DNA of 64,000 bases from Valencia hispanica. Lineage: Eukaryota > Chordata > Actinopteri > Cyprinodontiformes > Valenciidae. The stretch covers positions 18,638,000 through 18,701,999 of the forward strand of contig OY747710.1 of the NCBI GenBank assembly GCA_963556495.2, written 5' to 3'. Within the stretch, counting starts at the first letter, position 1. Each line of letters starts with the position of its first letter. The position numbers were made by a program, and so were the translations under genes. Positions 12,895 through 24,191 of this stretch are shown piece by piece. A model generated the notes under the pieces. The model ran no database searches and was not told the DNA's origin. It saw only the letters and a program-made list of their open reading frames with translations.

Positions 12895-15700
12895 TTAAAA
12901 AGGTGAGTCTTGAGCCTGCTCTTAAAAACATGAACGTTCTCTGCGGCCCTGAGGTCCTCTGGCAGCCTGTTCCAGAGGTGAGGGCCATAATAATGGAAAG
13001 ACGCCTCACCATGAGTGTGTGTCCTGACTTTGGGGGTGACAAGGAGACGGCTGCCAGAGAAGTTCAGAGACCACGAAGGTTCATAGGATAAAAGAAATTC
13101 CGAAAGATAAGAAGGCCCAAGACCATTAAGACACTTAAAAATTATTAAAAGAATCTTAAAATCGATCCTAAAACATACGGGGAGCCAATGCAGTGATTCT
13201 AAGACAGGTGTAATGTGTTACCGCCTCCTGGTCTTAGTCAGGACACGTGCTGCTGAATTTTGTAAAAGCTGTAAACCTGAGATATACTTTTTGGGAAGAC
13301 CAGAAAGCAGGGCATTACAGTAATCAATCCTACTGGTGATTAAAGCATGCATCAGCGTCTCCGTATTGGCCAGAGAGAGAATGGGGCGGACCCTGGCAAT
13401 GTTCTTTAGTTGATAAAAACCTATTTTAGTAACATTATGTGAGGAATAAAAGTCAGTTCAGAGTCAAAAATCACGCCCAAGTTCTTCACTTGTAGAGAAG
13501 GATTAAAAGACAGTGATTGTAGTTTTGGTAAAAGCTTCTCTCTCTGAGCCTCAGGACCAATGACTAAAACTTCAGTTTTGTCCTGGTTGAGTTGGAGAAA
13601 GTTTTCTGCCATCCAGGATTTAATGTCTAAAATGCAGTTAAAAAGTGCGTCCATTGGCCCTGTGTCATCAGGAGACATGGAGATGTTTAACTGTGTATCA
13701 TCAGCATAACTGTGAAAGTTAACTCCATGTCTTCTGATGACGCTGCCAAGAGGGAGCATATAAAGGTTAAAAAGCACTGGGCCCAAAATCGAACCCTGGG
13801 GCACACCACATGTAATCTTGTGGACCTTAGAGGAGCAGGTATCTAAACTTACCATAAAAGTCCTGTCTGTGAGATAGGATGTAAACCATTTATGAACAGC
13901 ACCAGAGAGGCCGATCTGTTTTAAACGGGTTAAAAGAATAGTGTGGTCTACTGTATCAAAGGCAGCGCTTAGATCCAGTAGAACCAACACTTTCACCTTC
14001 TGGGCATCATAGTTTAATCTAAAATCATTTTAAAAAATTTAAAAGAGCTGTCTCTGTGCTGTGGTTCACCCTAAAACCAGACTGAAATTTCTCTAGGACA
14101 TTATGAGCGTTAATAAAATCATTAAGTTGATTTAAAACAAGTTTTTCTAAAACTTTGCTTAAAAATGGTAAGTTAGATACCGGTCGGAAGTTGTTAAAAT
14201 CATTCAAATCTAAATTGCTCTTCTTCGGTAGGGGCCTCACTACCGCCCCTTTAAAAGCGGCAGGAAAGACCCCCATCTGAAGGGAACAATTCATCATGGT
14301 TAAAATCTCGTCTTTAAAAGATTCATAAAATTGCTTAAAAAACCAGGTGGGAATCGGGTCCAGGACACTTGTAGTGGGCCTCACTGAGGAGAAAACTTTA
14401 TCAAGGGTCCCAGCTTCTACCAGGACAAAACTGTCCAGCGTTTCCTCTGGTAGAGACACACGCTCAGATTTGTCTAAAACCATGTTACTCTGAAAAGATA
14501 AAATATTACATCTGATGGTTTCTACCTTTCCTCTGAAGTGGTTTGCAAACTCCTCGCACAGAGTGTTTGAGGGGGTTTTCTGAAGTGCATTAGAGGTATG
14601 ATTAAGAATGTTGTCAATGGTGGAAAACAGAATTTTGGGATTATTTTTATGTTCTGAGATGATTCTGGAGAAGTATGCATTTCTGGAATTTCTTACAGCG
14701 TTATTGTATGATTTGAGATATTCTATGTATATCTGATGATTTATTCTGATTTTGTTTTTCCTCCATTTCCTTTCTGCCACCCTGCAGCTCCTCTTTAATT
14801 TCTTAAGGTTTTCATTTCTCCATGGTATAGTATGTTTTGAATAAATTTTTACAACTTTTAGTGGAGCCAGCAGGTCGAGATCGGATTGAAGCCTACTGTT
14901 AAAATCATTCACGATAAAACCACAGGGGGCAGATAAAGGTACAGGAGGAAACTTATTAAAAATTTCAAGAAAACCTGCAGCCACTTCAGGGGTTAGATGA
15001 CGTTTCCTGATAGTTCTCACAGAGGTTTCTATTTGGATAAAACAGGTGATTTTAAAAAACACACAGTAGTGGTCAGAGACAGCCAAGTCAACAACAGAGG
15101 ACACACTAGTGGACAGGCCATACGTGATGACTAAGTCCAGGGTGTGTCCTCTGTTGTGAGTTGGCTGCATGACATGCTGACTAAAATCCATATAATTCAA
15201 AATATTTAAAAATTCTGTTGATAAAGGATCTAAAAGGTTATCCACGTGTAGATTAAAATCACCAGCTAAAATTATTCGTTCATAAGAGTTGTTCAAAATT
15301 GATAGAAACTGAAAATTCTTGAATAAAAAGTACGCTCTTTTTAGGAGGCCTATGAACTGTCACACATAAAATCTGAGGAGTGCTAAAAACAGAGGCAGTA
15401 TATTCAAAAGTAGTAAAATTATCAAGTAAAACAGGTTTTGCGGAAAGGGTTAATGAACTTATAAAAGCAGTTCCACCTCCCCTCTGGCTACTCCTGGTTG
15501 AATAAGAAAAGTTAAAATTAGGTGGGGAGGCCTCTGTAAGAACAGCAGGAGCATCTGCACTCAGCCATGTTTCCGTTAAAAATAAACCTTGAAGTTTATG
15601 GTCTAAAATCAAATCATTTATTATAAAAGTTTTATTCAGCAGAGAGCGAACATTTAAAAGTGCCATATTAATAGTGGTTGGAGATTGAGTGTATGATTTA
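12895..15700 (-). pseudogene. LINE ORF2: endonuclease-reverse transcriptase, frameshifted
   Basis: This would nick the target and reverse-transcribe LINE RNA. Three open segments follow one another. At 15666-15280 is the N-terminal AP-type endonuclease, with an NVRSL start and the LTETWL block holding the catalytic glutamate. At 15296-14025 is the rest of the endonuclease (GDFN and SDH motifs), a linker, and RT fingers with PLPKKSN and FRPVSNLPFLSKVLEK. At 13996-13421 is the RT palm with LLDLSAAFDTVDH, GVPQGSILGP and the catalytic YADD box. A further degraded C-terminal region down to about 12895 still reads as the thumb tail (HWLPV...YLSEFL). Frameshifts lie near 15290, 14010 and 13420. The endonuclease and palm motifs are all preserved, so decay is mild. 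The L2/CR1 assignment is from motifs only. Confidence 0.88.
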
Positions 15701-15884
15701 CTGGAGGTGGGATTTTTAGCAACTGTTTACGATTATTTGGGTGGCATTTGTTCACTTTATGATTATTTGTTCGCTCTCTGCTGATAATAACAGGAATGAA
15801 AGAAGTGGGACAAGGTCCAAGTCCGATATGTGAGTTACTGTTAAAATCCGGACTGAGTTTGTAGGAGCAGGGACAAGCTGGACA

Positions 15885-17198
15885 TCAGGATGTGGTTGAG
15901 GGGGCAGAGAGGGCAGGAGCAGCTGCAGACAGTGTGGTGGACAGGGGTGGACGAGGATATGCCAGGCTTAATGCCAGCATACGTGTGCCTTGTCTGTTCA
16001 GATGTAGTCCGTCTGCCCCAAACAGTTGACTCCTGCCCCAGAAAATGTTAAAATTGTCTATAAAACCAATGTTATGCATCACGGTGGCAGTGGAAAGCCA
16101 GGTGTTCAGATAAAGCAGCCTGCTGAAACGTCCTATTCCTCTGCTGATGGTGGGAGTGGGGCCAGAGATAAAAACAGATAGGTGTTTGTCTTTTAAAAGA
16201 TTAAACAAATGAATAAAATCCCGCTTTAGGAGCTCAGACTGCTGTTTACGGATGTCGTTGGTGCCAGCATGAATTATAATTTTACTCACGGTTGGGTGGC
16301 TTCGGATGGAGTCCAGGATCTGTTCAGAAATGTAATTTACCGTAGCCCCCGGAAAACAAAGAGTAACGGCTCCTCTCATCCTAATGTGCCGGAATATTGA
16401 GTATCCAATGATGAGCGTGGTGGGTGGCTGGTCTGAAGGCTGATGGTGAGCAGAGGATCCCTTGATGTCCAGGACCTGCTAGATGTTGGGCGGCTTGGCT
16501 TCCCCAGGACTGCAGCGATGTTTAGTGGGCGCTGTGGGCTCATTCCGTGGATTCGGGGTGAAATGGAGCACTCCTCGGCGGATCCCGGCCGTAGTCCTGG
16601 GTTTGGCGTGACGTGGGTGGCTACTGGAATCCGACTGCTGCTCCGGCTGCTGGGAGGGGATGGGCGGCGGTCCTGTGGAACTGCTGGGCTTCGGTGCGGT
16701 CGGAGGGACGGCCAGAGGAGGAAAGTCATGCTCCAGGGCACCGAAGCGGTTAGACAGCGGAAGGCCGGGAGGGGGAGAACGGTGGCGGCCGCTCCGGGCG
16801 CCCCCACCGCGGCCAGGCCCGACCGTCGACCATGCACCCTGGGGCACCGGAGTGGAGCTAATGGGGGCTTTTGGTTTAGCCCCCAGCTGGAACCAGCGCT
16901 CCTCCTCTGCCGCAGTTGTTATACCGCCGCCGGTGTTGGTCAGTGCGAGTCCGCCTGGAGACCCAGCGATGGATTCCCCCTCCACAGCTTCACCGGGCTG
17001 GCAGGGAATTGTGTCGGCCAGCTGGGCACTGGTGGCGGCGGCGAAAGTCCGTCCGAACAGGATGTCCACGTCGCGCTCGTGGTCTTGGATTTGGTGGAGA
17101 GTAGAGATCCTCTGCTCCAATTCTATGATTTTCTTGGTGAGGTTGACGCAGCCTTCACACCCGGAGCTACAGGTGAGTGGAGCCATGATAGAGTCCAT
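15885..17198 (-). pseudogene. LINE ORF1: coiled coil plus SGNH esterase, frameshifted
   Basis: Two open segments. The first, 17198-16479, starts with ATG and encodes about 239 residues. A Cys cluster (CSSGCEGC near residues 10-17) is followed by a heptad-like coiled coil (about 18-45) and then a long Pro/Ser/Gly-rich, probably disordered stretch. The second, 16379-15885 with in-frame sequence just upstream of it, is an SGNH/GDSL-type hydrolase. Block I reads IIGYS where IIGDS is expected, so the Asp before the nucleophile Ser is changed. Block III HAGTND and block V DGLHLN are intact. Esterase-type ORF1 proteins are known in CR1/L2 LINEs, where they bind nucleic acid and associate with membranes. 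The two parts are joined by a frame break near 16440. Confidence 0.8.
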
Positions 17199-17395
17199 GC
17201 TCTGATTAAAAACGCCCCGATAAAAAGAAATAAGTCACTAAAACTTAGTGGTGATAAAAAAATTTAAACTAGTCATAAAAAATAAAATGAAAAAAAGGAT
17301 TAAAAACCTGTTAAAACCGTGTTAATTAGGAAACCGGAGTTGGCAGGTTTCTCATTTGAGATGGAAGCCGACGCATGCGCACTCCAGACAATCAA

Positions 17396-17837
17396 GCTTC
17401 AAGCTACTAGGAAGTTGGAGAGAAAATTGCGCTCTACAAGCCTAGAGGATTCCTATTATTAACCTAATTAGTAACCAATGAATGTGTCCTTGGAGTGTAA
17501 ATATGAGAAGACACATAGGTCTGTCTCTTTCAGAAACTCTTTACGATGGGAAAGACTAGAAACCATGTCATTAATGTGAAGCTTACATATGTTGATGGGG
17601 GCCTGAGAATAATTCTTAGCCACTTACAGTTCTATGCCCACTCTAGAGCACTGAGGTCTGCTCATTAAGGTATCTAAAAGCACAAAAAAACTATGTAATC
17701 TCTTTCTTTTGATTACTAATTTTCCTCCAACCTTTTATTCTTTTTATGTCAAGTGTGTTAGCGCTTTTGGTGTTTGATTTGCAGGGTCTATAATACAGGG
17801 TGCTAATTTGGTGGTCCTTATTTTTCTAGCTGTATTT
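17396..17837. other. Unique DNA, no gene seen
   Basis: AT-rich flank of the LINE 5' end with no repeat or exon recognised. Confidence 0.5.
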
Positions 17838-17895
17838 CTCAACACAGGGGTACACCCTGGACAGGTTTCTAGTCCATCACAAGGCAAAATAAAGA
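17838..17895 (+). repeat. Fragment of dispersed fish retroposon
   Basis: The phrase GGGGTACACCCTGGACAGG followed by AGTCCATCACA is the central part of a common fish SINE/RTE-like repeat. Only about 60 bp remain. See 28600-28841 and 5198-5230 for what appear to be other parts of the same repeat. Confidence 0.5.
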
Positions 17896-18279
17896 CGAAC
17901 AGGACAAAAGAAGCTGACAGATACCCTAGATGGCAATGATAAAATGTCATATACACTGTCTTTGCAAAGCTCAATAAATTTGGCTTCTCTGTAGCTCCAC
18001 ATGTTGTTTTGTATAGCCTCCATTGCTGCTAATGTTGATACTGCTACTGTCACATTGTACTCTCATCACTAGTTTTTTGTGTCACCCCCTGGGTGTATTT
18101 TCATTGGTTGATTGCAAAACAGCCATTGATTTTTTTGCTCAATTAGCTGTGAGGGGGCCTGTCACAGTGGATGGCCACAGACCTGTGAATCACGCTCGCG
18201 CATCTTTCTTCATCACACCTCTATCCACGACAAAAGATGTGTCTACAACAACCAAAACATAAACTATGAGAACCTTGTT

Positions 18280-19015
18280 GCAGTGCAAGGAATCTTAAAC
18301 TTTTTGATATACCAGGAAGTTTAAAATAATCATCACAGGACCTCTGCCAAGTCATCAATTGGGTCTTTCAGCAGAATAGTGATCCAAAATGTTTAGATAA
18401 TAAAAAACAGAAATGGTTCACAAAACAATAATTTAAATGGGCATACAGGATGGTAAGTGAAATGTAAAACAAAAAAACAAAAAAATCCCCAAAGCACACT
18501 GTTGGGGACCTGCAGCAAACAACATGGACCTTGGAGCTACAACATCAACAAAACAACAATTCGACAGTATTTACATAATAAATCGTTTATGCGGAAGAAT
18601 CCAAGTAAAATGTATTTTTTATCCTACTATCTGGTATATAAATGTAGGGAATTTCCTAAATGGTACTTTGGCTTGATGTTTAACCTTGAGGCTAACATAG
18701 AGCTTTTTGTCACCAAACCCCCCAGGAGGTTTGGTGACAAAAAAGGAAGATCTTGAAAAGCATCTAATGTTCACTGTTAAGTATGGTGGAGGACCTTTTA
18801 ATGCACTAGTCCTGCTTCTCTTACCGAGACCCTGAGAACCTTGTTAAAGGGCATGGCAACATGAGCTCTTTGAAATACCAGGAGAGTATAAAAATTTTTT
18901 AAAATAAAGATGGCATGTCTCTGTTATTTCAGCAGGATAATGATCAGAAACATGTAACCAAATCAACACAGAAATGGTTTCCTAGACATAAAATCCAAAT
19001 GTTTTAAAAGACAAA
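18280..19015 (+). mobile_element. Two decayed Tc1-like transposase fragments
   Basis: Two successive stretches still show the transposase block around the second catalytic aspartate. One is near 18368 (TCTTTCAGCAGAATAGTGAT, reading Phe-Gln-Gln-Asn-Ser-Asp). The other is near 18930 (TTTCAGCAGGATAATGATCA, reading Phe-Gln-Gln-Asp-Asn-Asp). Both are preceded by the same degraded block (GAGAACCTTGTT). The second also keeps TATGGTGGAGG, the Tyr-Gly-Gly-Gly motif. Every frame is broken. They are either two insertions or one tandemly rearranged copy. Confidence 0.65.
18704..18743. repeat. 16-bp inverted repeat
   Basis: Arm TTTTTGTCACCAAACC (18704-18719) pairs perfectly with 18728-18743 around an 8-base loop. 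It lies between the two Tc1 fragments and could be an internal end or a foldback remnant. Confidence 0.8.
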
Positions 19016-20944
19016 TCTTTTTTTAAAGCTTTTAAACACATCTGTAGCAGGGGTACCAGTTCTTGCGGAGGGTATTCTGCATAAACTGCCTATACACACA
19101 TCATTGAATAAATATGTGCTGACACAAAGATAATTTTCCCTGTGTAAGAGCTTTGTCCCCCAGCTAAAGGGCAGCACATGGCAAATAGTCTCCAAACACC
19201 ACTAGCAGCTTCAAGAGGCTCTCATTTTAAAAATCACAACTATATGCAGAGAATAAATACACAAAAGTGCAGATTTCTGCTGTCACTATCCTTCATCAGC
19301 TTCTTCAGAAGCCCAAGTTTCTGCCAACAGTCATTTTTCCTGCCCCTTGTTCCCTCCAGGAACAAAGGTGAAGAGCACAGAAAGGAGCAGATGAGTGTGC
19401 AAAAAAAGATGGAAACCGTGCTGGTGATGTTTTTCAGCCAGGTTGATTTATGGCTGGCTGTTACTATCATTTTACCATTTCACTCCAGCAGGCTGGAAGA
19501 AGCAGACTGGACAGCTCAAGCCAGAGGGGACAAAAGAGGGACAGGGGAAGAGAGAAAAAGGAATACACCAGACTCGAGGGACAGATGCAGCACACAATGC
19601 AGAAGAGTGCGGGCCGGGCTGCTGGAATGAAGACAACAGGGCACAGGAAGATATGAAGGGATGAAAGCCTAAGCAAGTGAAAGATATAAAGAACTTAATG
19701 AATGTAAAGACCATTACAATGAGTTGAGGTAAATTGGGAGTTTCTCATGCGTGTGTGTCGCTTCAACATAGCTTTCCAATTTAGGATGTTACAGTCTGAT
19801 GCATCCAGGCCAGAGACATGCAAAGCACCTTTAGGATACCAAGTCAGCCTTGCGTTAGACAGAGGGGAGCGGCTGAGATGGACCGATAAGAGGCAAAGAA
19901 GAATTGTGACAAAGAGACAACAGGATGGGAACGAAGACATGGAGGAAATGTGGCGGTGAAGGGAAGATAAGGAATGAAGACAAGAAAGACAAGGGGAAAT
20001 ATTAAAAGTTGAGAGAGAGCTATGATAAAAAGAGAGAAATTTTATAATTCAGTGGGAGAGGAAGAAAAACACAGGAGGGTAAAGAGATACCATCGGCTCC
20101 TCAGATACAGAGGGAGATAGCTATTGCAGAGGGACAGGATCCAGATTTCAATACAGACCGGAAAGGAGCGGAGAGAGTCGCATTATCACGCAGCAAGAAA
20201 CACAATTATTACTCGGCAGCTCCTGAGCTTGGAGCAAAAAAAAAAAAAAAAAAACAGAGAGGGAGCTAAGGCTGCCATAATGCTCAGTAAATGACACAAC
20301 AATCTGGAGACAGAAGGGTAAACTGGATGGGAGGTTAATTCAGCTTAATTGGTCCATGCAATCACAGTGTGTGATGGGAAAGATAATAACTGAAAGGACA
20401 AAATTACTTCTTACACTCATGTAGCCTAACTGGCTAAATTGAGTTGGTGACATCAGTGTCATTAAACTGATTTATCAATTAATGTGAAATGTCGGATATG
20501 AATTCATTTCTAATGAATTAAACATGTGCTGTGTAGTAGATAAGACACACCTTTCCGCAATGATTTCACAGTACAACATTTGTTGCTGGGGTTGACAGGC
20601 TTTTCGCAGCAAATTTAAACTGCAAAGCAAACACGAAGGGACACCTGTCATTAGCACTTATAATGAGTCCAGTTAGAGTCTCACTGGTGATATGCCAGTG
20701 AAGGCTTTGCTTCAGCACTTTAGCTGAAAACTTGAGGCGATGCTTCCTGATCGGGGTCTTTGTAGGACAACATATACTGTGTCTTGCAAAAGGACTCAAT
20801 GCCACTGAACTTTACTTTGCATAACACAAACTTTAATTTGTTTAAACATGATTTTGTGCGTAGTTGTGAAGTAGAAAAATAAATGGTCTACATGTGATAA
20901 AATTGAGACCAAAATGGAAAATGTACTTTATATCTACTAAGACA
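19016..20944. other. Unique DNA, purine-rich in part, no gene seen
   Basis: 19330-20260 is GA-rich on the plus strand, which creates several overlapping open frames on both strands. None has domain features. A poly(A) run occupies 20236-20254 and could be the tail of an unrecognised retroposed sequence. Confidence 0.5.
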
Positions 20945-21670
20945 TGAACTTCCATCAAGATGATTTTAGTAACTCTGGAGAAACTGCAGAGATCCACAGC
21001 TCACTATTAGTAATATGGTCCACAAATCTGACTTGAATTGAAGAATGTCAACAAGATAATCAGTGTTGGAAAAGGTGGATGCAGGTGATCCGACCAGATG
21101 AGCCTAAAACCGAAATTTATGTCCTATGTGCAAAACTTAATGTGTGGCATAAAACTACTACTGCACATCTACCACACCCACTGCAAAACACGGCGGTGGC
21201 AGCATCATACCGAAGGAAGGAATTTCTTCAGCAGGGAGATGAAAGCTGCTTGGAGTTGATGCAAACACGAACGCAGGAAAATACAAAGAAATAAAAGAAG
21301 AAATTCATTTTCGTTCTTTAACGAGATGGGGTTCCTAAAATACGTCCAGAGCCACAATAGGATAATTTAGACCAAATAGATCAACGCTTTCCTGCTGCAA
21401 GACTTGAAAATAGATGTTCACAGATCGATCCAGTCTGACTGAGCTGTGAGCTGTTTTCCAAAGAAGAATGGGCAAAAGTTTTGTCTTGAGGTGTGCAAAG
21501 CTGATAGAGACCAACCTCAAAAAATTGGAGCGAAAAGTGAAAACCATGCATCTTTTTAAATCCACTCCTCAATTCTGCATTACTTTATGTTGATACATCC
21601 CATAAAACCCCAATAAAGAACAATGAACCTTCTGGCGGTAATGTGAAAAAAAGTTCCGGGAGTATTAATT
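20945..21670 (+). mobile_element. Decayed Tc1-like transposon
   Basis: Plus-strand relic. GGAGAAACTGCAGAGATCCA near 20980 corresponds to the LEELQRS region. GATGAGCCTAAAACC near 21096 is the first catalytic Asp motif. GGCGGTGGCAGCATCAT near 21190 encodes the Gly-Gly-Gly-Ser-Ile-Met block. GAAGAATGGGCAAAAGTTTT near 21460 is the C-terminal EEWAK block. The second Asp and the Glu region are lost, and no long frame remains. The right edge near 21640 carries a decayed terminal repeat. Confidence 0.75.
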
Positions 21671-23418
21671 GTTTTATATTTAACCCTCAGTGTGAAGCAT
21701 CTTACGTATAAAGATTACAGTGAATTATAATTTATTAGCTGAGAATTTAAGGGTGTTGGTGTGTGTGGCTGGCCCTCGTTGTAGATTTGTGTGTATGTTA
21801 GGATGCTGCCAAGTGTGCGGGAAAGGAAGACAGACAGCCGCACACTGTAAAAAACGGATTATCTCCCTATTATAATGTAGAAAAGCTGTTAGATGCCTAC
21901 AAGACCAAAACACATTTCTCCTCCTGTCTCCCTTTAACACATGTTGCTTAATCTCTGCCCCTGATTTGCCTCAAAAAGACTTAAGGGTTACTGATTCCTC
22001 TAATGCTTTCAGCTGAACTCTGCGCTTTGACTTGTCTTCAGATATCTTGAAAAAAACCTTGCAAGGAGCAGCCTAATGGAGAGGAAGAGAAGGGTGTGTA
22101 TTTCACCCACTGCGATATGGAGGAGAGCAAGTTCTGCACAGGGTTATTCACAACCAGCAGCCTGCCTTACTGAAGGCTATCAGACTCCAGCGAGTGTATT
22201 AGCTGTTAACCAGGCAGGATTTCAAATCACACCAGCGCTGCACTCCGCTGCGAGCACTCATAGAGGCGTTGGTTCATATTCTCTGCCTTGGGGGAGCGCT
22301 GCGTTTAATATTCCAAGTGTCTATAGAAGAGTTATGATTTGGAGTTGAGAAGCTTGAGGGAGCTGTGTAATCTGCACTAACGTTATCAGCAGTAATAGAC
22401 GTTACTATCAGTTTGTTTCCAATACCTGTAAGGATACGTGGCGTTCATGTTCACCCCGAGTAAATTGCTTAAGAGTGAAACTATAAAACTAATTTGGATT
22501 GTGTTATAATAAAAAAAGCAGGAAAAAAGTCGACATTTGGTTGCCAATATAATTGGTCACCAGTTTTAACACAGAAGGGCAAATGATCCCTCATTAATTT
22601 AAACTTCCATTCTCTCTCATCGGTGAATAGATGATTAGCGCTACATGAGGGTTAAAATTATAAATACAAGCGGATGAACATGCAGTGTTTCACCATGAAA
22701 TAAATGATCTCAGCCACAGGTCTTTCATCAACGTGGCCTCTTGCTCTCTAATGAGCATCACACCTTCAGTCCTGCTTTGTGGAAACACAGACCTCCCTCA
22801 TCTTTATTCATGTTATGCCAATGTGGGATACTTCAAAAGACTGTCCGGTTGGCACTTTCTGGAGAGTTGCTCTCCACACCCTCTCTCTTCTTGAAGTTAC
22901 AGTAGCTGGCTCCTCTGGTCCAGCCTGCTGCACCTGTCTCGATGCCAGGGCTCGAGCATTATTTACTGTGAAGCTTCCATGCAGATAAACACAGCAACTC
23001 AGCAGCTGCCGTGCCCACACGCTCAAATATACAAACACACACACACTGACATATGCAAGCTCACTTGCACACATGCTTCCCAGGTTTTGGCTTCGGATCA
23101 CAGCTAAACAAAAGCTGCTCTGGGCGCGCCCGTTTGTTTGATTCCTGATGATTGTTTTCTTTCAACACACCTTCCTTTTCCCTCCGCTTCTTCCCATTTA
23201 CTGTTCTCCTTGGTCTAGCTCCTCTCATTTATACTTGAAGAAAAAAGACAAATTTGTTGCAGCTTCAGGTAAAAGGATACAACGTCTTAAATTATACTTT
23301 GCTGTAGCAGCAAATTACAATAAAATCACCACAGACAATCAATTTAGAATACGTTTAACATAAATATTTGTTGAATTTAAACTTTAGGAATTAATTAATT
23401 ATTAATCCATGACTTTCT
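21671..23418. other. Unique DNA, no gene seen
   Basis: No mobile element recognised. A 90-codon frame at 22076-22348 and one of 97 codons at 22808-23101 (minus) have no recognisable domain. Splice-site context around them is unconvincing. Confidence 0.5.
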
Positions 23419-23745
23419 GCCATGGTTTTGCTCTGCAGCGAGGACCCAAATGCATGGGGGACCTGTAACTGGCAGCAGGAAATTAGAGATTTCGGCAAAT
23501 AAAACTGTATTAATAAAACAACTTACAGAAGGAGTAGTTTATCAAAAGAGCACCCTAAACTGATCAAAAGCAGAAAAATAAAATCCAGAGAAGCCACAGA
23601 TGGTGAAGCGGGAAGCATAATAAGCAGACCAAACTGGAATTCCGGGGGAGGTTGATTACTGGATGCAAAACAGGTAAATGATTAGTAACTGGGGGCAACT
23701 GTAAAGAGAACAAGAGGTAGAGGCATCAATGGAGGGGTTCTGACA
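23419..23745 (-). mobile_element. Possible solo LTR remnant
   Basis: The block begins TGCCATGG...GCGAGGACCCAAATGCATG, ends TTCTGACA, and has the purine-rich composition of LTRs of fish gypsy-type elements read in antisense. It starts with TG and ends with CA. I could not find a matching target duplication, so an LTR identity is tentative. Confidence 0.35.
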
Positions 23746-24187
23746 GGGAAATGGTGGATCCAAACAAAAGACAACACAGGGATCGAGAAACAATAATTTA
23801 TTAGAACAGAAAGAAGCTGAGGGATAAAAAATCAACACAAATAGATACTAAAAGCACAAATCTAACAAAAAGATACAAAAAAGCTCAAAACAAATGAATA
23901 ACCAAACTAAAATTCTTAAATTCATGACAGTTTCTGTTTCCCTGGGACATAAATATGTTTTGACAGCATTTCTTTTAGCCACTGGCCACTATACTGGACG
24001 AGGAACCAAATCTCCAAAGATCAGGGATGGAGAACAGCAGCAACGACCACTTAGCTGGAAGGACAAAGGCATGAAGAAGTAAATCCAGCTCATGAATTTT
24101 GCCAGGAGCATAAAAACTTCAACTGGCTTGCTCATAGTGAAAACAAACTATGCTAACACTAAATGCATGCAAAGTTGGGGCTTTATT
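23746..24187. other. Unique DNA, no gene seen
   Basis: AT-rich with short open frames only. Confidence 0.5.
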
Positions 24188-24191
24188 TTAA

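Larger units (their letters stand above)
12296..17395 (-). mobile_element. Near full-length L2-type LINE
   Basis: A minus-strand non-LTR retrotransposon of about 5.1 kb. Read 5' to 3' (right to left) it has a GC-rich 5' region ending near 17390, ORF1 (17198-15885), ORF2 (about 15700-12895), a 3' UTR of about 550 bp and a tail of TTTGA-type pentamers at 12296-12315. The order of coiled-coil/esterase ORF1 then endonuclease-RT ORF2, together with the pentameric tail in place of poly(A), is typical of the L2/CR1 group. Both ORFs are frameshifted, so this copy cannot act on its own. The 5' edge is approximate, and I could not identify a target-site duplication. Confidence 0.88.

Noticed and set aside
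16443..17267. 274-codon plus-strand frame and nested frames
   Set aside because: It is the reverse of the GC-rich LINE ORF1 on the minus strand and has no domain of its own.
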